From Bacteroidota bacterium (GTDB lineage Bacteria > Bacteroidota > Bacteroidia > Flavobacteriales > Flavobacteriaceae): a stretch of DNA of 5,529 nt. The position numbers and the translations under genes were made by a program. Under the pieces are notes generated by a model. It was not told the origin of the DNA and did no database searches. It was given only the letters and a program-made list of their open reading frames with translations. The stretch lies in contig JAEWLD010000050.1 in the NCBI GenBank assembly GCA_023393485.1, positions 1-5,529 on the forward strand. The letters are read 5' to 3'. Within the stretch, counting starts at the first letter, position 1, and each line of letters opens with the position of its first letter. Shown here piece by piece: positions 1-5,159 of the stretch.

Positions 1-485
1 GTTTTGAATTATTGTCAGATCAGGAAATCGACATGGAATCGGTTTTAGACAACAATTTGTTCACGACGATGCACGTTCATCAGGATTTGCAGGCGAGTTT
101 GAACGCAACCGAAATGGCGCGCCGGAAATTTCGGGATATTGCAGTGATTGCCGGACTGGTTTTTACCGGATATCCGGGCAAAATGATGAAGTCAAAACAT
201 TTGCAAGGCAGTTCGCAGTTGCTTTTTGAGGTTTTTCGCGAATATGAACCTGACAATTTGCTGTTTCAGCAGGCTTTTCGCGAAACTTTCGAACATCAGC
301 TTGAAGAAGGCCGATTGATCAACGCTTTGGAAAGGATACAAACCCAGCAAATTGTAGTCAAACGATGTCAGAAGCCTACGCCATTCAGTTTTCCGATCAT
401 CACCGACAGACTGCGCGAACGACTTTCAAGTGAAACATTGGCGGAACGCATCAAAAAGATGACCGCCCAATACATGAAGGAATGA
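1..485 (+). CDS. Ligase-associated Lhr-like DEXH-box DNA helicase, C-terminal end (5' truncated by window)
   Basis: This is the last ~160 residues of a superfamily 2 helicase of the Lhr type found in ligase-associated DNA-repair clusters. The reading frame (codons starting at base 3) is open to the left edge, so the gene begins outside the window and the TTG at 12 is not a start. The visible part lies after the motor domains: the stretches FELLSDQEID, SLNATEMARRKFRDIA, GYPGK, SSQLLFEVFREYEPDNLL and the Arg/Glu-rich helical tail are typical of the Lhr C-terminal region. The helicase motifs themselves cannot be checked here. Lhr-family proteins are known to be ATP-driven 3'-5' translocases. The stop codon overlaps the next start (ATGA, 482-485), which implies translational coupling with pdeM. 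Family assignment is from remembered sequence patterns and is supported by the pdeM neighbour. Confidence 0.9.
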   Translation, partial: FELLSDQEIDMESVLDNNLFTTMHVHQDLQASLNATEMARRKFRDIAVIAGLVFTGYPGKMMKSKHLQGSSQLLFEVFREYEPDNLLFQQAFRETFEHQLEEGRLINALERIQTQQIVVKRCQKPTPFSFPIITDRLRERLSSETLAERIKKMTAQYMKE

Positions 486-1123
486 CAATAACGAAAAAAA
501 TCGGGGACAGTGAATTCATATTGCATCCATCGGGCGCCATTTTCTGGACCGCGCGCAAAATGCTGTTGGTAGCCGATGTCCATTTGGGCAAAGTGGCGCA
601 TTTCCGCAAAGCCGGGATGGCGGTTCCGCCTGAATCTTCTGCGAAAAATTTCGAGATGCTGAGTGAGGTCGAAGCGTTTTTCAAGCCTCAAATCGTTTGT
701 TTCCTCGGCGATTTGTTCCACAGCGATATGAACAACGAATGGCGATTGTTTGAAAACTGGGTCGCAAACAACCAAAGCAAAATCCTTTTGATTGCGGGAA
801 ATCACGACGTGATCGACCCGGATCATTACGAGCGTATCGGCGTTCATGTTTTTGATGAAATGACACTTGGCGATTTCCTTTTTACACACCATCCGAAAGA
901 AAGACAGCGGTTTTTCAACTTTTGCGGCCACGTTCATCCGGCCGTACGACTAACCGGAAAAGGCAGGCAGCGATTGACTTTGCCCTGTTTTTTCAACAGT
1001 CCGCATCAAATGATTTTACCGGCGTTTGGGCAATTTACGGGAACGCACGTTTTGACGCCAGACGAAAATGATTGTGTCTACGCATTATCGCGCGAAGAAG
1101 TGATTACGATTTGTGAGAGTTAG
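482..1123 (+). CDS. pdeM: Ligase-associated DNA damage response endonuclease PdeM (calcineurin-like metallophosphoesterase)
   Basis: A 213-residue binuclear metallophosphoesterase. All the fold's metal-binding blocks are present in order: D-x-H at 32-34 (ADVHLGK), GDLFH at 76-80, GNHD at 106-109, a histidine pair at 136-137 (FTHHP) and GHVH at 149-152. Length is normal for the family, and the enzyme looks intact. Related proteins from ligase-associated clusters are manganese-dependent DNA nucleases, so the inferred role is DNA end or strand processing together with the helicase, an ATP-dependent ligase and an exonuclease. The ATG start overlaps the helicase stop by 4 nt, which fixes the start and indicates an operon. 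The TAG stop overlaps the convergent apaG stop, leaving no room for a terminator between the two genes. There is no signal peptide, so it should be cytoplasmic. Confidence 0.93.
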   Translation: MTITKKIGDSEFILHPSGAIFWTARKMLLVADVHLGKVAHFRKAGMAVPPESSAKNFEMLSEVEAFFKPQIVCFLGDLFHSDMNNEWRLFENWVANNQSKILLIAGNHDVIDPDHYERIGVHVFDEMTLGDFLFTHHPKERQRFFNFCGHVHPAVRLTGKGRQRLTLPCFFNSPHQMILPAFGQFTGTHVLTPDENDCVYALSREEVITICES

Positions 1124-1506
1124 TTGAGTGCGTACGGCGCACTAAGCTTGAATGATGGCACGATCACCCGGAAATTCCTGGTGGAAGTGAAGTTGATCAT
1201 GTTGAAATGCCCTTTCATCGCCCCAAATGGCGATGACAGCAGGCAACCCGAACTATAAGTATGGCTTTCGCCAGGTTTCAAGACTGGTTTTTTACCGATA
1301 ACACCTTCGCCGTCAACCGTTTCAGGGTCGTTGAGCGAATCATAGATATCCCAATGGCGTGAGGTTAATTGCACTGAATCTTTGCCGTGGTTTTCAATCG
1401 TGATTTCATAACTGAAGGCGAAATGGATTTTGTAGTTCTTGAAGTACGTGCCTTCAAAACTGGTCTTTACGGAAATTTTTATGCCTCGGGTGATTTGTGA
1501 AACCAT
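1120..1506 (-). CDS. apaG: ApaG family protein (Co2+/Mg2+ efflux-associated)
   Basis: A 128-residue single-domain protein with the ApaG fold (immunoglobulin-like beta sandwich). Recognisable blocks are N-terminal MVSQITRGIKISVKTSF, YEITIENHG near 33-41, SRHWDIYD near 49-56, the glycine-rich GEGVIGKKPVLKPGE at 66-80, YSSGC at 84-88, and the tail FRVIVPSFKLS. I chose the ATG at 1504-1506 because it gives the usual family length and N-terminus. The frame extends upstream only to a TTG at 1537-1539, and that codon lies inside a likely promoter box. ApaG is linked by genetics in enterobacteria to cobalt resistance and magnesium efflux, but its biochemical action is unclear; some papers suggest pyrophosphate binding. 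It lies 77 nt downstream of the plug gene on the same strand and converges on pdeM with a 4-nt overlap. Confidence 0.93.
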   Translation of the reverse strand: MVSQITRGIKISVKTSFEGTYFKNYKIHFAFSYEITIENHGKDSVQLTSRHWDIYDSLNDPETVDGEGVIGKKPVLKPGESHTYSSGCLLSSPFGAMKGHFNMINFTSTRNFRVIVPSFKLSAPYALN

Positions 1507-1536
1507 GATCTTGGAAAAAATCGGAATTGATGATGT

Positions 1537-1562
1537 CAAATTTACGAAAATTAAATTTTCAA
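1537..1562 (-). promoter_or_regulatory. Probable Bacteroidota-type promoter of apaG
   Basis: On the minus strand 1544-1537 reads TAAATTTG, a full match to the Bacteroidota -7 box TAnnTTTG. A TTG at 1562-1560 could be the -33 element, but the spacer is only 15 nt, shorter than the usual 17-23. Transcription would start near 1530, giving a leader of about 25 nt before the ATG at 1506. No Shine-Dalgarno sequence is visible. This would allow apaG to be expressed apart from the plug gene upstream. Confidence 0.5.
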
Positions 1563-1583
1563 TGGCTTTTCAGACGTTAAATT

Positions 1584-2840
1584 TTAGTTCGTAATGTTCT
1601 CTGAATTAGCATATCCGCGTCCGATCACTTTGTCATATCGCGCATTGGGTTCACGATAATAGACCAAAATCATATAGTCGTTTTCAGTTTGCCAAAAGTT
1701 GCCATCGACCGCGTTTTTATAGTCGGCGACACCGTTTTTATCGGCCAGCACAAATTGGTAATTGGTAAATCCTTGTTTGATCATCAGCGCTTTTTCGTAA
1801 ATGCCTTTCGCGGCATTGTAGTCCATTTTATTTTCGTCAGACAGCACATAGTTGTTGAACAAGCCATTCACATAAATGTCTTTGTTCGAATATAGTGCAG
1901 GCGCAGAGAGCGTAAAGTAAATCCACGCATAGTCGGCTTCAGATGCGTTATTGGTTGCGCCGATGTTGTTGACCATATAGCGGCCATTGATGTCCGGGGC
2001 AAATGTATACGGCTGGTTTGCACGCGCTTCTGCACGATACAGAAAAGCGCCGTAAATGCCGCCGTCCTTTCCGGCGTCTATCTTAATGATGTTGTTGTTG
2101 GCCGCACGGATGTCCTTGTTTTCAAAATAGCGGAATTCATTGCCGCCCCAAAATTGCGTTTCCTTGTCGTATTTGTAAATCAGGTCGTTGCCGATCGTGT
2201 ACTGAGGTTTGACGTTCGTTATCGCATTGTCGAAACGGCCGTTCTGCATCAGCAATACCTTTACGTTTCTCAACGGATTTTGGAAAGTGATGTTTTGGGA
2301 TTTAATTGCAAAATCGAGGTTTTGTCTGGTTTCGATCGCGTCCATTGTCCTGGCGCGCTTGATTTGCATTGGCACGTTGACAAGATCGTCATAAAGGACA
2401 AACTTTCTGGCGAAAACCACTTCATGCGCTTCGTTTAGGATTTTGATCATAAAATTTCCGGTGACCAAAAATCGTGTATAGCGGTTCGGGAAAGCCAATC
2501 GATAGTGCGAATACAATTGGAGCGCATTGACCGAATTCGTGTAGTCCTGAATTCGCTGGTTGTCAAAACCCTGCATATATTCTGCTTCTGCCAAATCGGA
2601 TGGCGTCCAGTCATAATTGCAGTGCACGATTTCATAATAATAGTTGGCCTCATTGCCATACAGATCATCAAATTCGAGCTGGAACGAATCGCCGCGCTGG
2701 AAAACCGGAGTGGTTACCTGTCCGCCCTGGATAAATTGGATGGTTTTAATGTTGTACGGCGGCTGGATTTCGGTGACCTTTTGCGAAAAAGAAACGCCGG
2801 CAATCAGGAAAAAAAGACACGTGAATTTGAATTTGAGCAT
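1584..2840 (-). CDS. Type IX secretion system plug protein domain-containing protein (DUF5103)
   Basis: A 418-residue exported protein of the DUF5103 family. Residues 1-19 form a signal peptide (Lys-rich start, hydrophobic CLFFLIAGVSFS core, cleavage expected after Ser19). There is no lipobox, since Cys8 sits within the hydrophobic core. The mature part is rich in aromatic residues and Asn and appears all-beta, with family-typical stretches NIKTIQF, YEIVHCNYDWTPSDL, YRLAFPNRYTRFLVTGNF, YFTLSAP and the late block DIYVNGLFNNY. The family includes the plug subunit seen bound to the SprA translocon of Flavobacterium johnsoniae, where it closes the periplasmic end of the channel. The likely role is therefore gating of type IX protein export in the periplasm. 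Length is full for the family. No other T9SS gene is in view, so assignment to the plug subunit, as opposed to a paralogue, is an inference. Confidence 0.88.
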   Translation of the reverse strand: MLKFKFTCLFFLIAGVSFSQKVTEIQPPYNIKTIQFIQGGQVTTPVFQRGDSFQLEFDDLYGNEANYYYEIVHCNYDWTPSDLAEAEYMQGFDNQRIQDYTNSVNALQLYSHYRLAFPNRYTRFLVTGNFMIKILNEAHEVVFARKFVLYDDLVNVPMQIKRARTMDAIETRQNLDFAIKSQNITFQNPLRNVKVLLMQNGRFDNAITNVKPQYTIGNDLIYKYDKETQFWGGNEFRYFENKDIRAANNNIIKIDAGKDGGIYGAFLYRAEARANQPYTFAPDINGRYMVNNIGATNNASEADYAWIYFTLSAPALYSNKDIYVNGLFNNYVLSDENKMDYNAAKGIYEKALMIKQGFTNYQFVLADKNGVADYKNAVDGNFWQTENDYMILVYYREPNARYDKVIGRGYANSENITN

Positions 2841-2855
2841 GGTGTTATTTTTTTT

Positions 2856-2883
2856 GTCGAACGACCAACGTCCAAGGTCGGGC
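2856..2883. repeat. Degenerate heptamers in the opposite orientation
   Basis: Four consecutive 7-mers read GTCGAAC, GACCAAC, GTCCAAG and GTCGGGC. The first is the exact reverse complement of the GTTCGAC form of the unit in the main array at 2979-3034, and the rest are decayed versions. They therefore form an inverted partner of the main array about 100 bp away, just upstream of the plug gene start. Confidence 0.5.
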
Positions 2884-2936
2884 GAGCTAAAAATGCTTGT
2901 TTATAATAGTTCGTCGTTTCCGCTGCGCCTGGTCCA

Positions 2937-2956
2937 GTCCGGCTCGGCCTCGGGTG
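2937..2956 (+). repeat. 20-nt degenerate direct repeat, copy 1
   Basis: GTCCGGCTCGGCCTCGGGTG matches the copy at 3061-3080 at 17 of 20 positions. Like that copy it is followed at once by heptamer-like sequence (here decayed). The two copies are offset by 124 bp. Confidence 0.7.
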
Positions 2957-2964
2957 TCGTCCGT

Positions 2965-3041
2965 CATTCCTCGTTCCTCGTTCGACGTTCGACGTTTGAC
3001 GTTTGACGTTTGACGTTCGACGTTCGACGTTTGACGTTTTA
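2965..3041 (+). repeat. Tandem heptamer array, unit CGTTYGA
   Basis: Eight perfect consecutive 7-bp units CGTTYGA run from 2979 to 3034. The fifth base goes C, C, T, T, T, C, C, T. Two decayed units precede (CATTCCT, CGTTCCT) and one partial unit follows (CGTTTTA). There are no spacers. A 7-bp unit repeats its coding potential every 21 bases, so the array is open in reverse-strand frames and generates false ORFs. Confidence 0.92.
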
Positions 3042-3060
3042 CTACGCTGCGCTCCGTACA

Positions 3061-3080
3061 GTTCGGCTGCGCCTCGGGTG
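3061..3080 (+). repeat. 20-nt degenerate direct repeat, copy 2
   Basis: GTTCGGCTGCGCCTCGGGTG is the second copy of the repeat at 2937-2956 (17 of 20 identical). It belongs to a longer block, 3045-3080, with two CTGCGC cores (3047-3052 and 3067-3072). This resembles GTTCGGCTGCGC-type dispersed repeats that I recall from other Bacteroidota genomes; that comparison is from memory and unchecked. Confidence 0.65.
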
Positions 3081-3081
3081 A

Positions 3082-3102
3082 CGTTTGACGTTCGTCGCTC
3101 GT
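3082..3102 (+). repeat. Second short heptamer cluster
   Basis: Three in-phase 7-mers, CGTTTGA, CGTTCGT and CGCTCGT, follow directly after the second 20-nt repeat copy. They share unit and orientation with the main array, from which they are separated by the CTGCGC-containing block. They look like a decaying end of a composite repeat. Confidence 0.7.
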
Positions 3103-3134
3103 CCAGCCGTAAATATAACAAAAATGCGCCTCAG

Positions 3135-3974
3135 TTATTGTTTGAAACAAACCGGAATGATTTCACCCGGCGCAAGGCAATATTTTTCGACCAGCGCGGG
3201 ATTGAGTTTTTTGGTGTAGTCTTCTTCGATGACTTTGAAACCGATACTGCGCAACTTGTCAAAGTAATCGCGGCCGTAAACGCGGACATGGTCATATTGA
3301 CCGAAGATTTCGGCGCGTTGTTTCGGATCGGTGATTGAATTGTCTTCAAAAGTGTCTTCGCGGGTCAAATCCTGCGGAATCTGGAAAATGCCCATACCGC
3401 CCGGTTTCAAAACGCGATATAATTCGTGCATCGCCTTGATATCATCCGCAATGTGTTCCAAGACGTGGTTGCATAAGATAAGGTCGTAAGTATTATCTGG
3501 AAAAGGCAGGTTGCAGATGTCCGCCTTTACATCGGCGAGCGGTGAAAATAAGTCAGTCGTTGTATAGTCAAGGTTTTTCATATTGCGAAAACGCTTGTAG
3601 AACGCTTGCTCGGGAGCGAAATGGAGAACTTTTAAAGGCGATCTCGTTTCGTTGTTCTTTCTTAACTTGATCTTTTGGCTTGCCGGCTGAGAATCTGAAC
3701 CAAGTTCAGATTCCCCAAAAAAATCAGTCTCATTTCTCAAATACAGCCACAACAACCGGTGTCTTTCCAAAGACAAAGTGCTCGGAGACAAGACGTTATT
3801 TCGCTGCTTTCCATAGCCATATGGCAAAAGACTGCGAAAACTTTTGCCGTCAATCGGGTCGGTGAATTTATTGCCCTGAAGCGCAAACGCCAAAACCGGA
3901 CGCGCCACATAGCTCAACCTGATCAGCAACGGCCGTGGAATCGTATTCAATATAAACCTGAACAGTTTTTTCAT
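3135..3974 (-). CDS. Class I SAM-dependent methyltransferase
   Basis: A 279-residue protein of the Methyltransf_11 type; the substrate is unknown. The Rossmann core starts near 114 with LKVLHFAPEQ, where the glycine-rich motif I is replaced by HFAPEQ, as I recall for this subfamily. It continues with an acidic strand end (TTTDLFSP, 138-145), ADICNLPFPDNTYDLILCNHVLEHI (151-175) and the post-motif block RVLKPGGMGIFQIP (187-200). The N-terminus (MKKLFRFILNTIPRPLLIRLSY) is basic and amphipathic and could touch the membrane. Residues ~87-112 (ESELGSDS...KNNETRS) form a polar, low-complexity stretch between NETDFF and LKVLHFAPEQ, apparently an insertion carrying a perfect inverted repeat. The ATG overlaps the stop of the small membrane-peptide gene (ATGA), so the two are probably co-translated. 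The frame is otherwise intact. Confidence 0.85.
   Translation of the reverse strand: MKKLFRFILNTIPRPLLIRLSYVARPVLAFALQGNKFTDPIDGKSFRSLLPYGYGKQRNNVLSPSTLSLERHRLLWLYLRNETDFFGESELGSDSQPASQKIKLRKNNETRSPLKVLHFAPEQAFYKRFRNMKNLDYTTTDLFSPLADVKADICNLPFPDNTYDLILCNHVLEHIADDIKAMHELYRVLKPGGMGIFQIPQDLTREDTFEDNSITDPKQRAEIFGQYDHVRVYGRDYFDKLRSIGFKVIEEDYTKKLNPALVEKYCLAPGEIIPVCFKQ
3639..3716 (-). repeat. Putative in-frame repeat insertion within the methyltransferase gene
   Basis: About 78 bp encoding ~26 polar residues (codons 87-112), inferred to be inserted because the protein reads straight across from NETDFF to LKVLHFAPEQ in the homologues I remember. It holds a perfect inverted repeat (3691-3713) and the palindrome GCCGGC (3682-3687). 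The flanking peptides RNETDF and NNETRS resemble each other, which could be a decayed target duplication or chance. The exact boundaries are uncertain. Confidence 0.45.
3691..3713. repeat. Perfect 10-bp inverted repeat with 3-nt loop inside the methyltransferase gene
   Basis: The arms GAATCTGAAC (3691-3700) and GTTCAGATTC (3704-3713) are exact reverse complements around CAA. The core CTGAACCAAGTTCAG resembles the CTGAAACAAGTTCAG palindrome that I recall as a dispersed repeat in many bacterial genomes, usually between genes. Here it lies within codons 88-95 of the methyltransferase. Confidence 0.85.
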
Positions 3975-4069
3975 TTTTTCATCAAAAACCAGGTTGCAAG
4001 AAACGCAATGGCAAATGCGACGATGAAAATCACGACTGAACGTATCGTTTTGTTTTTTGGCTTTTCCAT
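3971..4069 (-). CDS. Small single-span membrane peptide (32 aa)
   Basis: A 32-codon ORF with ATG at 4069-4067 and TGA at 3973-3971. The product is a basic N-terminal segment (MEKPKNKTIR), one hydrophobic helix of about 19 residues (SVVIFIVAFAIAFLATWFL, 11-29) and a MKK tail, so it should be a one-pass inner-membrane peptide. It starts 4 nt after the map stop, and its own stop overlaps the methyltransferase start (ATGA). It fills the gap between these genes exactly, which is strong evidence that it is translated. No Shine-Dalgarno sequence is seen, so translation probably depends on coupling to map. Function is unknown. It could anchor or regulate the methyltransferase, or act mainly as a coupling leader; both are guesses. 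Confidence 0.75.
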   Translation of the reverse strand: MEKPKNKTIRSVVIFIVAFAIAFLATWFLMKK

Positions 4070-4073
4070 AAAT

Positions 4074-4892
4074 TTAAACTACAAGCGGCTGTTTTCTGAA
4101 TTCGTCCTCTTCAGTAGATTCGATGCCGAGCGCTTTGTAGACGTATTTGAAAGTTGAAAGCAATTCAGGTTTGCCGTCAATCAGGGCAACATTGTGTTCA
4201 AAATGCGCGCTTGGTTTGCCGTCGGCGGTCAAAATTGTCCAGCCGTCTTTTAGCTGTTTGATGTTTTTTGTGCCCATGTTGATCATCGGCTCGATAGCGA
4301 CGACCATGCCTTCGACCAGTAATTTGCCGCGCCCGCGTTTGCCGTAATTAGGCATTTCCGGATCTTCGTGCATTTTTTGGCCGAGCCCGTGCCCAACCAA
4401 TTCGCGAACTACGCCGTAGCCGTGACTTTCAGTGTATCGTTGGATCGCATTGCCGACGTCTTCCACGCGGTTGCCCGCGCGAAACTCGCGAATGCCCACA
4501 TACAATGATTCCTTGGTAACTTTCAGTAGTTTTTTCACTTCGGGAGCAACTTCACCTATTTCAAAAGAATAGGCGTGATCACCATACCAACCGTTCTTTT
4601 TGACGCCGCAATCAACAGAAATCACATCACCTTCTTCCAAAGGTTTGTTGTTCGGAATGCCGTGGACAACCTGCGCGTTCGGGCTCATGCAAAGCGAATT
4701 GGGAAAACCGTATAACCCGAGAAAAGCCGGCTCGGCGCCGTGGTCGCGTATAAAAGTCTCGGCGAGTTTGTCAAGATGCAAAGTAGTGACGCCCGGAGCG
4801 ATTTCTGCGGCGATCATGCCGAGTGTTTTCGATACGAGCAGCGAGCTTTCACGCATCAATTCAATTTGCTCTCTGGTTTTTGGGATAATCAT
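4074..4892 (-). CDS. map: Type I methionine aminopeptidase
   Basis: A 272-residue cytosolic enzyme that removes the initiator methionine from new proteins. The pita-bread fold residues are all present: substrate-side His77 (VVHGIP), metal ligands Asp94 (ISVD), Asp105 (WYGD), His168 (VGHG), Glu201 (IEPM) and Glu232 (HFEH), with the additional catalytic-site His175 (KMHEDP). There is no N-terminal zinc-finger extension, so this is the compact bacterial form. The C-terminal ~20 residues (ALGIESTEEDEFRKQPLVV) extend past the conserved core as an acidic tail. The ATG at 4890-4892 gives the standard start MIIPKTREQIELM. It appears to be the first gene of a unit with the small membrane peptide and the methyltransferase, transcribed from the promoter at about 4946. 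Confidence 0.97.
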   Translation of the reverse strand: MIIPKTREQIELMRESSLLVSKTLGMIAAEIAPGVTTLHLDKLAETFIRDHGAEPAFLGLYGFPNSLCMSPNAQVVHGIPNNKPLEEGDVISVDCGVKKNGWYGDHAYSFEIGEVAPEVKKLLKVTKESLYVGIREFRAGNRVEDVGNAIQRYTESHGYGVVRELVGHGLGQKMHEDPEMPNYGKRGRGKLLVEGMVVAIEPMINMGTKNIKQLKDGWTILTADGKPSAHFEHNVALIDGKPELLSTFKYVYKALGIESTEEDEFRKQPLVV

Positions 4893-4938
4893 AAACTATA
4901 TACTTCGTACAATTGCCTTTCGGCGTTGAATTAGTCCG

Positions 4939-4969
4939 CAAAATTAGCGAAAAAAAGTGGAAGCCACGA
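4939..4969 (-). promoter_or_regulatory. Probable Bacteroidota-type promoter of map
   Basis: On the minus strand 4946-4939 reads TAATTTTG, matching TAnnTTTG, followed by CGGAC. The -33 element is weak (a TTC at 4970-4968 rather than TTG, spacing about 21 nt). Transcription would begin near 4932, giving a leader of about 40 nt that is AT-rich just before the ATG. No Shine-Dalgarno sequence is evident. Confidence 0.55.
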
Positions 4970-5058
4970 ACGCGCGAATTCGCCGTCAGGTGTTTAACTG
5001 TCATTTGCGGGTGATTTTATCAGTAAATAGAAAGTTTGATAGATCTTCGTCGTCCTGG

Positions 5059-5087
5059 GATGATTTTAACAGTGATCTGTTATCATC
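5059..5087. repeat. Bulged inverted repeat downstream of gpmI
   Basis: The outer arms GATGAT (5059-5064) and ATCATC (5082-5087), and the inner arms AACAG (5068-5072) and CTGTT (5077-5081), pair with a 3-nt one-sided bulge and a TGAT loop. It lies about 72 bp after the gpmI stop. The T-run needed for a rho-independent terminator in that direction is missing, so it may be a 3'-end stabilising hairpin or part of a repeat. Confidence 0.5.
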
Positions 5088-5159
5088 GCAGATTGCGGCA
5101 ACCCGTAACGAATCTTAATTTTTCACGACCTAACAACTTAAACGGACATTCGCTTGCTG

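Larger units (their letters stand above)
2841..3134. other. 294-bp repeat-filled intergenic region upstream of the plug gene
   Basis: This gap lies between the plug gene start and the methyltransferase stop, both on the minus strand. It holds the 7-bp tandem array, a short opposite-orientation heptamer group and two copies of a 20-nt degenerate repeat, listed separately. Reading frames that cross it encode repetitive peptides of the TSNVERR/TSNVKRQ type and are artefacts of a stop-free 7-bp repeat. The ~16 nt just before the plug ATG are A-rich on the coding strand, as is common for Bacteroidota leaders, but I find no clear TAnnTTTG box and no convincing terminator for the methyltransferase. 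Confidence 0.8.
4893..5159. other. 267-bp intergenic region between gpmI and map with degenerate repeats
   Basis: Besides the map promoter this gap holds a 10-bp palindrome GCGAATTCGC (4974-4983) within a GCCACGAACGCGCGAATT stretch. It also holds an imperfect direct repeat (GTGATTTTATCAG at 5011-5023 and ATGATTTTAACAG at 5060-5072, 11 of 13 identical) and the hairpin listed separately. CCACGAAT and ATCTGCGGG-like fragments resemble decayed dispersed repeats that I recall from Bacteroidota intergenic regions. I see no ORF with coding character and no classical T-tract terminator after gpmI. Confidence 0.6.

Noticed and set aside
368..937. 189-codon minus-strand frame opposite the helicase end and pdeM
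   Set aside because: Antisense shadow of two well-supported genes with intact motifs; its product matches no family I know.
1537..1539. TTG as the apaG start, giving 139 residues
   Set aside because: It adds 11 residues not expected in ApaG and overlaps a TAAATTTG promoter-like box; the ATG at 1506 fits better.
2505..2906. 133-codon plus-strand frame opposite the plug gene
   Set aside because: Antisense shadow; the minus-strand product has a signal peptide and family-typical sequence.
2965..3041. Possible CRISPR array
   Set aside because: The unit is 7 bp, contiguous and without unique spacers, and no cas gene is present.
2804..3150. Two minus-strand frames (2804-3121 and 2887-3150) encoding TSNVERR/TSNVKRQ-like repetitive peptides
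   Set aside because: They arise from translating the 7-bp array, which has no stops in these frames. They overlap the plug gene 5' end or the methyltransferase 3' end and lack normal protein composition.
5059..5087. Rho-independent terminator of gpmI
   Set aside because: The hairpin is bulged and AT-rich, and no T-run follows it on the minus strand, so only a hairpin is claimed.
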